Below, in pieces: positions 8,889-18,352 of a stretch of 64,000 bases of DNA (positions are counted from its first letter, which is position 1; each line of letters starts with the position of its first letter). The position numbers and the translations under genes are program-made. This DNA comes from Variovorax sp. Lineage in GTDB: Bacteria > Pseudomonadota > Gammaproteobacteria > Burkholderiales > Burkholderiaceae_C. The notes under the pieces are model-generated. The model made no database searches, had not been told where the DNA came from, and was given only the letters and a program-made list of their open reading frames with translations. The stretch is taken from assembly GCA_017744285.1 (NCBI GenBank), contig JAGIBP010000008.1, forward strand, positions 62,001 through 126,000, given 5' to 3'.

Positions 8889-11800
8889 GGGGCGGACCGC
8901 GCGAGGTCTTCCTTGCCGAACACCGCGACATACATCGTCGGCAGCAGCACCAGCGTGAGCAGCGTCGCCACCAGCAGGCCACCCATGATCGCGAAGGCCA
9001 TCGAGCCCCAGAACACCGTCGGCGCGATCGGGATCAGGCCCAGCACGGTCGACACCGAGGTGAGCATCATCGGCCGCAGCCGCGAGGTGCCCGAGGCCAT
9101 CACCGCGTCGAAGACCGACTGGCCCTCGGCGCGGAAGGTCTCGATCTGCACCACGAGGATCACCGCGTTCTTCGCGATCATGCCGATGAGCGCGAGGATG
9201 CCGAGGATGGCCACGAAGCCCAGCGGCCGGTTGAAGACCAGGAGCGAGAGCACCACGCCGATCAGGCCCAGCGGCAGGATCGCCACCACCATCGCCAGCC
9301 GCCTGAAGCTCACGAGCAGCACCATCACCCACAGCAGCATCAGCACGATCATGAGCGGCACCACAGCGAAGACCGAGGCGCTGGAACTCGCGCTTTCCTC
9401 CGGCAGGCCGCCTGTCTCGACCTTGTAGCCGCGGGGCAGCGCCGCGGCGAAGTCATGGATGCGGCCGTCCAGCGCCGCCACCACGGTGTCGGGCAGCACG
9501 CCGTGCGTCACGTCGGCGCGCACCGTGAGCGTGGGCACGCGGTTGCGCCGCCAGATGAGGGGCAGTTCCTGTTCTTCGTTGAAGGTCGCGAACTGCCCGA
9601 GCGGCACCATGCGGCCGGCGGGCGTCGGCACCTGCAGCGAGCTCAGCGTCTGGAACGATGCGCGCTGGTGCTCGGCGGCGCGCGCCACCACGTTGACGAG
9701 GTAGATGTCGTCGCGCACCTGCGTTACCGCCGACCCGGTGATCGCCGTGTTGAGGATGCCCGCGAGCGCCGCCGAGCTGATGCCGAGCTGCCGCGCCTCG
9801 TCCTGGTTGATCTGGATCTTCACCTGCCGCGCCGGCTCCATCCAGTCGAAGTTCACGTGCCGCACCCGCGCGTCCGCGCCGAGGACCCCCGCGAGATCGA
9901 GCGCGTGCCGGCGCACCTCGTTCGCGTCGGGGCCGCTCACGCGGTATTGCAGGGGCCAGCCGACCGGCGGGCCGAGCTCCAGCGGCGACACGCGCGCCAC
10001 CACGTCGGGGAACTGCTCGGCCAGCGCCTTCTCGAGCTTGAGCTGCAGGCGCTCGCGGGCCTGCACGTCCTTGGAGACGATGACGAACTGAGCGAAGAAC
10101 GGATTGGCCAGCTGCACGTTCAGCGTGAGGATGAAGCGGATCGCGCCGCGGCCCACGTAGGCGCTGAAGTGGTCCACGTCCGGATCGCCTGCAAGGAATT
10201 TCTCGAGCCGTTCGGCCTGCGCCTCGGTCGCATGGATGGACGCGTTCTGCCGCAGCGTCATGTCGACCGTGAGCTCGGGCCGGTCCGAGGCCGGGAAGAA
10301 CTGCTGCGGCACGAAGCGCACGAGGAAGAGCGTCGCCGCGAAGGCCGCGATGGTGACCGCGAAGGTGATCCACTTGGCGCGGATCGCGGCTTCGAGGAAG
10401 CGGCCGTAGGCGAGCGCCAGGCGGCTCGGCGCGGGCGCCTGCGCGCCCGCCTTCGGCGCCTTCAGGATCGCCTTGCCGACCAGCGGCGAGAAGACCACCG
10501 CGCCCAGCCACGACACCAGCAGCGCCAGCGCCACGACGCTGAAGATCGAGAAGGTGTATTCGCCCGCCGAACTGCGCGCGAAGCCGATGGGCACGAAGCT
10601 CGATATCGTCACCAGCGTGCCGATCAGCATCGGCGCGGCGAGGGTCTTGTACGCGAAGGTGGCGGCCTGGTCCTGGGAGTCGCCGGCCGCGAGGCGGTTG
10701 ATCATCGCGTCGACCGTGGTCATCGCATCGTCCACCAGCAGCGTGAGCGCGATGATCAGCGCGCCCAGCGAGATGCGGTGCAGGTCGATGTGGAGCATGT
10801 TCATCAGCGCGAACACGATCGCCAGCGTGAGCGGGATCGACAGCGCCACCACCATGCCGGGCCGCACGCCCAGGCTCACGAAGCTGCACACCAGGATGAT
10901 GATGATCGCCTGCCACAGCGAGGCCATGAAGTCGTTGATCGCGACGTCGACCGTCACCGCCTGGTCGGCCACCAGCACCGGTTCGATGCCGTGCGGCAGG
11001 TTGGCGGTGAAGGCCGCCATCTCGGCCTTGATGTTGGCGCCGAGCGCGAGGATGTCGCCGGCTTCGCGCATCGCGATCGCCAGCCCGATGGCCGGCTTGC
11101 CGTTGACGCGGAACATCGGCTGCGGCGGATCGGCGAAGCCGCGCCGCACGGTGGCGATGTCGCCGAGCCGGATCATGCGGTTGCCCAGCACCAGGGTGAC
11201 CGCCTCGATGTCGCGTTCGGAATCGAAGGAGCCGCTCACGCGCAGGAACACGCGCTCCTGGTCGGTCTGGATCGTGCCCGCGGGCCGGATGGCGTTCTGC
11301 GCCTGCAGCGCGCCGATGATGCTCGGCACGTCCAGCCGCAGGCCGGCCAGGCGCTCGGTCGAGAACTCGATGAAGATCTGCTCGTCCTGCTGGCCGAGCA
11401 CCTCGATCTTCGAGACGTCGGGCACCTGCAGCAGCCGCGAGCGCGCGGCCTCGACCTGGTCGCGCAGCTCGCGGAAGTCGAAGCCGTCGACCGTGAAGGC
11501 GTAGATGATCCCGTAGGTGTCGCCGAAGTCGTCGTCGAAGAACGGCCCCACCACGCCCTGCGGCAGTGTGAGGCGCATGTCGCCGACGTTCTTTCGCACC
11601 TGGTACCAGATGTCCCGAACCTGGCCCGGCGCGGTGGTCTGCTTCAGCTCGACGAAGATCGTGGTCTGGCCCGCGACGGTGTAGCTGCGCACGCGCTCCA
11701 GGTCGCGGGTTTCCTGCAGCGTGCGTTCGAGCCGCTCGGTGACCTGCTTGAGCGTCTCCTCGACCGTCGCGCCCGGCCAGCCCGCCGCGACGACCATGGT

Positions 11801-11938
11801 CCGGACAGTGAACGCGGGGTCTTCCGCGCGCCCCAGGCGCACGAAGGACAGCGCCCCGGCCACCACCGCCACGATCATCAGGAACAGCACCAGAGAGCGC
11901 TTGGAGAGCGCCCACTCCGACAGGTTCGGCCCGATCAC
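8885..11938 (-). CDS. RND efflux permease (AcrB/MexF-like superfamily)
   Basis: Inner-membrane proton-driven pump of 1017 residues, normal length for the RND superfamily. After the first helix comes a large periplasmic domain, then the central helices with LLVDDAMTTVDAMI at about 401-414; Asp403 and Asp404 correspond to the paired proton-relay aspartates of AcrB-type pumps. A second periplasmic loop and a C-terminal helix with GMIAKNAVILVVQ carry the matching lysine. There is no heavy-metal (CzcA) signature, so organic substrates are more likely. Start GTG 11938 overlaps the adaptor stop (GTGA) and the stop overlaps mnhE. Substrate is unknown. Confidence 0.95.
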   Translation of the reverse strand: MIGPNLSEWALSKRSLVLFLMIVAVVAGALSFVRLGRAEDPAFTVRTMVVAAGWPGATVEETLKQVTERLERTLQETRDLERVRSYTVAGQTTIFVELKQTTAPGQVRDIWYQVRKNVGDMRLTLPQGVVGPFFDDDFGDTYGIIYAFTVDGFDFRELRDQVEAARSRLLQVPDVSKIEVLGQQDEQIFIEFSTERLAGLRLDVPSIIGALQAQNAIRPAGTIQTDQERVFLRVSGSFDSERDIEAVTLVLGNRMIRLGDIATVRRGFADPPQPMFRVNGKPAIGLAIAMREAGDILALGANIKAEMAAFTANLPHGIEPVLVADQAVTVDVAINDFMASLWQAIIIILVCSFVSLGVRPGMVVALSIPLTLAIVFALMNMLHIDLHRISLGALIIALTLLVDDAMTTVDAMINRLAAGDSQDQAATFAYKTLAAPMLIGTLVTISSFVPIGFARSSAGEYTFSIFSVVALALLVSWLGAVVFSPLVGKAILKAPKAGAQAPAPSRLALAYGRFLEAAIRAKWITFAVTIAAFAATLFLVRFVPQQFFPASDRPELTVDMTLRQNASIHATEAQAERLEKFLAGDPDVDHFSAYVGRGAIRFILTLNVQLANPFFAQFVIVSKDVQARERLQLKLEKALAEQFPDVVARVSPLELGPPVGWPLQYRVSGPDANEVRRHALDLAGVLGADARVRHVNFDWMEPARQVKIQINQDEARQLGISSAALAGILNTAITGSAVTQVRDDIYLVNVVARAAEHQRASFQTLSSLQVPTPAGRMVPLGQFATFNEEQELPLIWRRNRVPTLTVRADVTHGVLPDTVVAALDGRIHDFAAALPRGYKVETGGLPEESASSSASVFAVVPLMIVLMLLWVMVLLVSFRRLAMVVAILPLGLIGVVLSLLVFNRPLGFVAILGILALIGMIAKNAVILVVQIETFRAEGQSVFDAVMASGTSRLRPMMLTSVSTVLGLIPIAPTVFWGSMAFAIMGGLLVATLLTLVLLPTMYVAVFGKEDLARSAP

Positions 11939-13050
11939 TGCGCCGCCTCGAGGATGCGCACCTTCTGGCCGGGCCGCAGCGCCTGCACGCCCGCCGTCAC
12001 GACGAGGTCGCCCGGCGACAGGCCGGAGGTGACCTGCACGCGGGCCGCGTCGAAGGCGCGCACCTCGATCGGGCGCGCCGCGACCAGGCCGGTCTTCGGG
12101 TCGACCACCCAGACCGAGGCGCCGGCGCCCGCGCGGTTGAGCGCGGACGCGGGAATGTCGATGGCGGGCACGCTGTCGAGCTTCATGCGCCCGGTGACGG
12201 TGGTGCCCAGCCGCATCGCGACCGGCGGGTCGACGAGCCGCACGCGCACGTTGAAGGTGCCCGTGACCGGATCGGCGCGCGGCGACACCTCGCGCACCTG
12301 GCCGCGCGCCGCGACCGTGGGATCGTCGGCAAGCGTGACCGCGATCTCGGTGCTGGGCGGTGCGCTGTTCTTGACCTGCGCCGGCACGTCGAACACCGCG
12401 TCGCGCGCGCCTTCGCGCGCCACCTGCACGACCATGCGGCCGGCCTGCACCACCTCGCCGGCCTCCGGACCGCGCGCCGTCACCACGCCGGCGGCATCGG
12501 CGTACAGGCGGGTGTAGTTCAGCCGGTTCTGGGCCAGCGTCACCTGCGACTGCGCGGTCTGCACCTGCGATTGCGTGACCTGCAGCAGCGCCTCGGCCTG
12601 GTCGAACGAGGCGCGCGATACCGCGTCCTCGGCCAACAGGTCGCGCAGTCGCCCATGGGTGGTGCGCGCCTCCACGTTCTGCGCCTGCGCGGCGGCGAGC
12701 TGGGCGCGCGCCGACTGCAGCGCGGTCTCCTCGTTGAGCGGGTCGAGCCGCGCGAGCAGCTGGCCCTGCTTCACGCGGTCGCCGATCTCGACGCTGCGCT
12801 CGATCAGGCGGCCGTCGATGCGGAACGACTGGTTGATCTCGGTCTGGGCCTGCACGTTGCCGGTCAGCGTGACCGTGTCGCCGATCGCACGCGTCTCGAT
12901 CTTCATCACGCGCACCGGGCGGACCTCCGCCACGGGCGGCTCCTCCGCGCGCCGGCAGGCCGATACGAGCACCAGCGCCGCAAGCGCGGCGAACACCGCG
13001 GCCCCGGGACGCCGCCCCTGGCGCAGGCTGTCAGGCGTTTCGGCGGGCAC
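11935..13050 (-). CDS. RND efflux periplasmic adaptor (membrane-fusion lipoprotein)
   Basis: Adaptor subunit linking the RND permease to the outer-membrane factor, 371 residues. The N-terminus has a hydrophobic signal ending AALVLVSAC, a lipobox, so the protein should be anchored to the inner membrane by lipid. Residues about 65-190 form the barrel-sandwich/coiled-coil hairpin (IDGRLIERSVEIGDRVKQGQLLARLDP, ARAQLAAAQAQNVEAR, SQVTLAQNRLNYTRL), followed by the beta-barrel and membrane-proximal domains. GTG 13050 has an AGGAG about seven bases upstream. It is the first gene of the RND-Mnh-OMF block, 36 bases after arcA. Confidence 0.93.
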   Translation of the reverse strand: MPAETPDSLRQGRRPGAAVFAALAALVLVSACRRAEEPPVAEVRPVRVMKIETRAIGDTVTLTGNVQAQTEINQSFRIDGRLIERSVEIGDRVKQGQLLARLDPLNEETALQSARAQLAAAQAQNVEARTTHGRLRDLLAEDAVSRASFDQAEALLQVTQSQVQTAQSQVTLAQNRLNYTRLYADAAGVVTARGPEAGEVVQAGRMVVQVAREGARDAVFDVPAQVKNSAPPSTEIAVTLADDPTVAARGQVREVSPRADPVTGTFNVRVRLVDPPVAMRLGTTVTGRMKLDSVPAIDIPASALNRAGAGASVWVVDPKTGLVAARPIEVRAFDAARVQVTSGLSPGDLVVTAGVQALRPGQKVRILEAAQ

Positions 13051-13086
13051 GGGTCGCTCCTGGGGCAGCAGGTCGGATGCGCCCGG

Positions 13087-14364
13087 TCAGTAGTCCACGG
13101 CGTCGCGGATGATCGGGCAAGTCATGCAATGGCCGCCGCCGCGTCCGCGCCCGAGCTCGGCGCCGACGATCGTGATGACCTCGATGCCCTGCTTGCGCAG
13201 CAGCGTGTTGGTGTAGGTGTTGCGGTCGTACGCATACACCACGCCCGGCGAGGCGCACACGAGGTTCGCGCCGCTGTCCCACTGGGTGCGCTCGCGCTGG
13301 TAGTCGCTGCCGCCGGCCTCCACCACGCGCATCTTCTTCAGGCCCAGCGCCTGCGTCACCACGTCGACAAAGGACTTCTTCTCGTTGCGCAGCTCCACGC
13401 CCGCGGGATGCTCGCTCGGGTAGTACGAGAAGGTGGTGGTCTTGTTCATGAAGTCCGGCGCGACGAGCACGCAGTCGCGGTCGGCGAAGGTGAAGACCGT
13501 GTCCAGGTGCATCGCCGCGCGGATCTTCGGCATCGCGGCGACGATCACGCGCTGGGCCGCGCCCTTCTTGAAGAGCGTGGCGGCGAGCTGGCTGATGGCC
13601 TGGCGCGAGGTGCGCTCGCTCATGCCGATCAGCACCACGCCCTTGCCGATGGGCATCACGTCGCCGCCTTCGAGCGTGGCGAGGCCGTGGTCCTGCGTGG
13701 GGTCGCCCCACCACACGTTGACCTTGCCGGCGAAGTCCGGATGGAACCGGTAGATCGCGGTGGTGAGGATGGTCTCCTCGTGCCGCGCGGGCCAGTACAG
13801 CGGATTGAGCGTCACGCCGCCGTAGATCCAGCAGGTGGTGTCGCGGGTGTAGAGCGTGTTGGGCAGCGGCGGCAGCAGGTACTCGGTGCCGCCCGCCGCC
13901 TCCTTCGCCACCTTGAGCGCCTCGCCGCCGTGCGCCTCGGGAAAGTCGTGCGTGGAGAGCCCGCCGATCAGCGTCTCGGCCAGCTCGCGGTGGCTCAGGC
14001 CTTCAAGGTAGCTGCGCAGCTCGTCGATGAAGCCGAGGCCCACCTGGTTGGGCACCACCTGGTTGTCCAGGATCCACTTCTTGCCCTCGGGCATCGCCAC
14101 CGTCTCGGCCAGCAGGTTGTGCATCTCCACGACCTCCACACCGCGGTCGCGCATCTTGGTGACGAAGTCGAAGTGGTCGCGCTTGGCGTTCTCGACCCAC
14201 AGCACGTCGTCGAACAGCAGTTCGTCGCAGTTGCTGGGCGTCAGGCGCTGGTGGGCGCGACCCGGCGCGCAGACCATGACTTTGCGCAGCTGGCCGACTT
14301 CGGAATGGACGCCGAAGGAGGTCGAGCTGCCCGAGCTGCCTTGTGCCGCACTTGCTTTGGCCAT
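13087..14364 (-). CDS. arcA: Arginine deiminase
   Basis: Cytosolic enzyme converting L-arginine to L-citrulline and ammonia, first step of the arginine deiminase (ADI) route. The 425-residue protein has the guanidino-modifying fold signatures: TRDTTCWI near the middle, [10 protein letters not shown] (catalytic Glu region), MHLDTVFTF with the catalytic His/Asp, and the nucleophile Cys413 in [10 protein letters not shown] close to the C-terminus. Start ATG 14364 lies 15 bases after the arcD stop. Unusually, no ornithine carbamoyltransferase (arcB) or carbamate kinase (arcC) follows; the next gene is an RND adaptor. The pathway may be completed elsewhere or used for acid or nitrogen metabolism. 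Confidence 0.96.
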   Translation of the reverse strand: MAKASAAQGSSGSSTSFGVHSEVGQLRKVMVCAPGRAHQRLTPSNCDELLFDDVLWVENAKRDHFDFVTKMRDRGVEVVEMHNLLAETVAMPEGKKWILDNQVVPNQVGLGFIDELRSYLEGLSHRELAETLIGGLSTHDFPEAHGGEALKVAKEAAGGTEYLLPPLPNTLYTRDTTCWIYGGVTLNPLYWPARHEETILTTAIYRFHPDFAGKVNVWWGDPTQDHGLATLEGGDVMPIGKGVVLIGMSERTSRQAISQLAATLFKKGAAQRVIVAAMPKIRAAMHLDTVFTFADRDCVLVAPDFMNKTTTFSYYPSEHPAGVELRNEKKSFVDVVTQALGLKKMRVVEAGGSDYQRERTQWDSGANLVCASPGVVYAYDRNTYTNTLLRKQGIEVITIVGAELGRGRGGGHCMTCPIIRDAVDY

Positions 14365-14379
14365 GATGTGTGTCTCCTG

Positions 14380-15801
14380 TCAGATGGTGATGCGGCCCGA
14401 GGCCAGGCCGTAGATGCCGACGATGGCGCCGAGCACCGCGATGAGGAAGACGGCCCAGTCCAGGGGCCTGAACACCTGCTTGCCCTGCTCTCGGCGCGCC
14501 CAGATGTACAGCAGCGTGCCCGGCGCATACAGGATGGCCGACAGCAGGATGAACTTCAGCCCGCCCGCGTAGATCATGAAGACCGTGTAGGCGCACGCCA
14601 CCGCGGCGATGAAGAGATCGCGCCGGCGCTCCTGCGGGCGCACCTGGTAGCTCTCGCCGCGCCGCGACAGCAGGTAGCCGTAGGCCGCCACGAACAGGTA
14701 CGGGATCAGCGACATCGCGCTCGTGAGGTTGAGCATCAGCGCGAAGGCATCGGCGGACCAGTAGGTGCTGATGACCAGCAGCTGCACGATCGCGTTGGTG
14801 AGCCACAGCGCGTTGGCCGGCACCTTGTTGGCGTTCTCGCGCGCGAAGACGGCCGGCATGTCCTCGGTCTTGGCGGCGGTGAACAGCACCTCCGCGCAGA
14901 TCAGCGACCACGCCAGGTACGCGCCCAGCACCGAGACGATCAGCCCCAGGCTCACGAACACCGCGCCCCAGGGGCCCACCACCGCCTCCAGGACGGCCGC
15001 CATCGAGGGCTGGCGCATGCCCGCGATGTCCGCGCGCTGCAGCACCGCGTAGGGCAGCATCGTCACCAGCACCATCAGCGCGGTCACGCCGATGAAGCCC
15101 ATGATGGTGGCGCGGCCGACGTCCGAGCGCTCCCGCGCGTAGCGCGAATACACGCTCGCGCCCTCGATGCCGATGAAGACGAACACCGTCACCAGCATGG
15201 TCGCGCGCACCTGCTCGAAGATGTTGCCCGTGAGGTCGCCGCCGTACAGGTTGGCGCTGAAGAGCTCCATGCGGAAGGCGAACGCCAGGATGACGATGAA
15301 CACCAGGATCGGGATCACCTTCGCGCAGGTGACCACCGTGTTGATGAACGCCGCCTGCTGCACGCCCTTGAGGATCATGAAGTGGAACAGCCAGATGCCC
15401 GCGGAGGCCACCACGATCGCGATGACGGTGTTGCCCTCGCCGAAGATGGGGAAGAACGCGCCCAGCGTGGACTTGATCAGCACCCAGTACGAGACGTTGC
15501 CGATGCAGCTGCCGATCCAGTAGCCGAAGGCCGACAGGAAGCCCGGGTAGTCGCCGAAGCCCGCCTTGGCGTAGGCGAAGACGCCCGCGTCGAGATCGGG
15601 CTTGCGCTCGGCCAGCGCCTGGAACACGCGCGCCAGCATGTACATGCCCGTGCCCGCGATCAGCCACGCGATCACCGCGCCCAGCGGACCGGTCGCGCCG
15701 GCGAAGGTCCTCGGCAGCGAAAAGATCCCTGCCCCCACCATGCTCCCGACTACCATGGCCGTGAGCTGCACGCGGGACATCTTCTGCTCGTTGGAAGCCA
15801 T
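14380..15801 (-). CDS. arcD: Arginine/ornithine antiporter (APC family)
   Basis: Inner-membrane amino-acid antiporter of 473 residues with about twelve or thirteen hydrophobic helices. The opening MVVGSMVGAGIFSLPRTFAG is the basic amino acid/polyamine antiporter signature. It exchanges arginine for ornithine in classical ADI systems. The start ATG 15801 is preceded by AAGGAG within 20 bases. Its position directly upstream of arcA makes it the arginine importer for that enzyme. If citrulline cannot be processed (no arcB here), citrulline or another product could be the exported counter-substrate; that is inference. A TTGACA at 15883-15878 on this strand is a possible -35, but no good -10 follows. 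Confidence 0.92.
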   Translation of the reverse strand: MASNEQKMSRVQLTAMVVGSMVGAGIFSLPRTFAGATGPLGAVIAWLIAGTGMYMLARVFQALAERKPDLDAGVFAYAKAGFGDYPGFLSAFGYWIGSCIGNVSYWVLIKSTLGAFFPIFGEGNTVIAIVVASAGIWLFHFMILKGVQQAAFINTVVTCAKVIPILVFIVILAFAFRMELFSANLYGGDLTGNIFEQVRATMLVTVFVFIGIEGASVYSRYARERSDVGRATIMGFIGVTALMVLVTMLPYAVLQRADIAGMRQPSMAAVLEAVVGPWGAVFVSLGLIVSVLGAYLAWSLICAEVLFTAAKTEDMPAVFARENANKVPANALWLTNAIVQLLVISTYWSADAFALMLNLTSAMSLIPYLFVAAYGYLLSRRGESYQVRPQERRRDLFIAAVACAYTVFMIYAGGLKFILLSAILYAPGTLLYIWARREQGKQVFRPLDWAVFLIAVLGAIVGIYGLASGRITI

Positions 15802-15926
15802 TGAATCCTCGCTCCTTGTTGGCGGACGTCGCGGTGAACATCCAGTGGCGCACGAGCTTGGAGGGGCTTAAATTTCTTGTCAAGTCGCGCGAACGGCGCC
15901 TGAATGGGCCCGGATCGATGCGCGGC

Positions 15927-17084
15927 CTAGAAGCTCTTGCGGATGTTCAGCCAGATCTCTGTGGAGCTGTAGTTGACGCCGATCACGTTGCTCTGGTCGC
16001 GGATCCAGAGCAGTTCGGGGCGCAGCGACCAGGTGGGCATGAACTCCCACACCAGGTAGGCGCCGACCTCGTAGAGGTTGTCGCGACGCCTCAGGAACAC
16101 GGTGTTGTCCAGCGTGTCGGGATGAAAGTGAACGGCATCCGAGGCGAAGAAGTCACGCTCCCACCACAGGTAGCCGCCCCAGCTCAGGGCCTTGTCGACC
16201 GTGAAGTCCAGCGCGGCCGTCGCGCCGAAGACGCTGGAATCGCCATCGGGCCGGCTGGTCGCGCCATTGCGGCCGGCATGGCCCGTGAGCGAGAAGCTGC
16301 CGCTGCCTTCCATGAAGGAGCGCACCCACCCTGCGGACACCAGCGCGGTCGTGCGGCTCAACTCGCGCTCGCGGCCTTCGGGGTACCGGCGCCGGCGCAG
16401 GTCCGCGCCGAGCGTGAGCTGGTTGTCGGGATCCAGGCGCATGCGGTAGTCGGTGAAGATCGACACGTCGTTGCGATAGTTACCGTCGCCGCGATAACTG
16501 GTGCGCCCCCGAAAACCCGCGGAGAGGTTGTCCTCGCCGAGCGCCTTGCTGCCCGCGAGGTTCCATCGCAGGTCCCGGTCATCGCGGCTGTCCGCGTTGT
16601 CGTAGGTGCGCAGGCGCAGGTCGAGCGAGGCATTGAGCGAGTAGCCGTCCTGCAGCGCGTAGTTCATGCCGCCGCCCGCGCGCACGTTGTAGAAGGTGTC
16701 GCGTCGGTCGCTCCCGCCGAAGGTGTTCGTGCCGATCGTGCTGTTGACGCGGTACTGGCCCACGCCGCCTTCCGCGTAGCCGTGCGCGGTGAGCGGCCGG
16801 CCCTCGTCGAGCGCCTGGCGCGCCGCCTGCTCGTAGATCTCGACCTGGGTGCGCACGTCGGGCGGGAGGTTGTCGAAGCGCAGCACGGTCTCGAACTCGA
16901 TCTTCGCCTCGGCATAGCGGCCCTGCGCCGCGTAGGCACGGCCGCGTTCCAGGTGCGCGGCCATCTCGGCGTCGATCGCGAAGGCCGCCTGCGCGAACAG
17001 CATCGCCGCGGCGCCCAGCGCGGCGGCACGGCACCGGGCCGCATGGAAAGAAGAACGATCGTGCTCGACGCGATGCCTGTTCAT
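15927..17084 (-). CDS. TPR-containing outer-membrane beta-barrel protein
   Basis: Predicted outer-membrane protein of 385 residues. A signal peptide (AALGAAAMLFAQAAFA) is followed by a tetratricopeptide-like helical part (EMAAHLERGRAYAAQGRYAEAKIEFETVLRF) and then by alternating-residue, aromatic-rich strands to the end, finishing in KSF, the terminal aromatic expected for barrel insertion by the Bam complex. This TPR-plus-barrel layout recalls surface lipoprotein assembly modifiers and YaiO-type proteins, but I see no decisive family motif. ATG 17084 was chosen over a start 17 codons upstream because AGGAGG lies about seven bases before it. It stands alone between arcD and an exporter gene. 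Confidence 0.75.
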   Translation of the reverse strand: MNRHRVEHDRSSFHAARCRAAALGAAAMLFAQAAFAIDAEMAAHLERGRAYAAQGRYAEAKIEFETVLRFDNLPPDVRTQVEIYEQAARQALDEGRPLTAHGYAEGGVGQYRVNSTIGTNTFGGSDRRDTFYNVRAGGGMNYALQDGYSLNASLDLRLRTYDNADSRDDRDLRWNLAGSKALGEDNLSAGFRGRTSYRGDGNYRNDVSIFTDYRMRLDPDNQLTLGADLRRRRYPEGRERELSRTTALVSAGWVRSFMEGSGSFSLTGHAGRNGATSRPDGDSSVFGATAALDFTVDKALSWGGYLWWERDFFASDAVHFHPDTLDNTVFLRRRDNLYEVGAYLVWEFMPTWSLRPELLWIRDQSNVIGVNYSSTEIWLNIRKSF

Positions 17085-17192
17085 GTCGCCGCCTCCTCGG
17101 GCCGGGGCCCACCCCACACGCGCCGCATTTAACACGCACCGCGCGGACTCGGCAACGCGATCGAAGAAGCGCGCGGTTCGCGTCGCCGGGCC

Positions 17193-18239
17193 CTATGGCT
17201 TTCCGTTCTGAGACAGCAGCACGGCCACCGCCCGCGTGCCGGGGAACTCCGAGAAGATGATGGTCAGCATCGCGGTGATCGGCACCGCGAGAAAGGCACC
17301 GGGCACGCCCCACAGCGCCACCCACACCGCCAGGCTCACCAGGATCGCGAAGGGGCTCAGGTTCAGCGAGTTCCCCATGATGTAGGGGTCGAGGAAATTG
17401 CCGATGACGAACTGCACCAGGGTGAGCCACAGCATGATCGACGCGACATGGCTCGCGTCGCCGAACTGGGCCATCGCCATCGCGCCCGGCAGCAGCACGC
17501 TGAGGATCGAGCCGATGTAGGGCACGTAGTTCAGCAGCGCGATCATCACCGCCCAGAAGGGCGCGAACTCCAGGCCGGCCCAGCGCATGATCACCCAGCT
17601 CAGCGCGCCCAGCAGCACGCCCAGCAGCGTCTTGAGCGCGAGGTAGGCGCCGACCCGCGCGTTGATGTCGGCGATGACCTGCCGGATGCGCTGCGCATGT
17701 TCCGGGCTGCGCGCGACGGCCTTGATCTTGGCTTCGAGCTGCCCGCGCTCGACCAGCAGGAAGCAGGTGTAGAGCCCGACCACGACGATGGTCGCGAAGA
17801 GCGAGGACACCGACGACAGCGCCGAGCCGACGATGCGCTGCAGGCTCACCTGCGCGAGCAGGTCGCGCCGCAGCGTGGTCCAGGTGGGCTCGGACTCCAG
17901 CCGCAGCCATACCGCCACCTTCTGCACCGCCGCCAGCAGCGACTCCTGGTAGCGCGGCGCCTGCGCGATCACGCTGTCCTTGTTGGCGAGGATGGTGTAG
18001 ACCACCAGGCACAGCCCGAAGACGATGATCAGCACCGACAGCAGCGAGGTGACGATCGGGGGCAGCTTCGGCCCCAGCACCGGGATGACCTGGATGAGCC
18101 GCGACACGCCGAGGATCACGTACACCACGAACACGCTGAACATGATCGGCACGAAGACATCGCGGCCGATGTAGAACACCCAGCCGAACATCAGCGCGAT
18201 GGCGGTGCTGTAGACGAAGGTCTGGAATCGATGATCCAT
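17193..18239 (-). CDS. AI-2E family transporter (PerM/YdiK/TqsA-like)
   Basis: Polytopic inner-membrane protein of 348 residues with about eight helices in the pattern of the AI-2 exporter/PerM family. Helices at the N-terminus surround a short loop, a central hydrophilic region (about 90-150) precedes the second helix group, and PYIGSILSVLLPGAM and NFLDPYIMGNSLNLSPFAILVSL match the conserved C-terminal family motif. Members export autoinducer-2 or act as Na+/H+ antiporters in different bacteria, so the substrate here is open. It is a single gene between two unrelated transcription units on the same strand. Confidence 0.88.
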   Translation of the reverse strand: MDHRFQTFVYSTAIALMFGWVFYIGRDVFVPIMFSVFVVYVILGVSRLIQVIPVLGPKLPPIVTSLLSVLIIVFGLCLVVYTILANKDSVIAQAPRYQESLLAAVQKVAVWLRLESEPTWTTLRRDLLAQVSLQRIVGSALSSVSSLFATIVVVGLYTCFLLVERGQLEAKIKAVARSPEHAQRIRQVIADINARVGAYLALKTLLGVLLGALSWVIMRWAGLEFAPFWAVMIALLNYVPYIGSILSVLLPGAMAMAQFGDASHVASIMLWLTLVQFVIGNFLDPYIMGNSLNLSPFAILVSLAVWVALWGVPGAFLAVPITAMLTIIFSEFPGTRAVAVLLSQNGKP

Positions 18240-18352
18240 CTTGGGCGCAGCTCCTCACGGTCGGCCGGCGGCCGTGTCGGGCCCGATCTTATGCGCCTTG
18301 CGCGTCACGGCCGCGGGCCTTGCGCACGCAGGGGCGGAGACCGCGGCGCCGC

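Noticed and set aside
8588..12517. A 1309-codon open frame on the + strand opposite the RND permease and mnhE
   Set aside because: The encoded protein is Arg/His/Gln-rich without any fold signature, as expected for the antisense frame of a very G+C-rich gene; the minus strand carries clear RND and adaptor motifs throughout.
12571..15804. A 1077-codon open frame on the + strand opposite arcA and arcD
   Set aside because: Low-complexity antisense translation; both minus-strand genes are complete with catalytic motifs.
15878..15883. TTGACA upstream of arcD as a promoter
   Set aside because: A good -35 match but no recognisable -10 at 16-18 bases and no FNR/Anr box, so it was not listed as a promoter.
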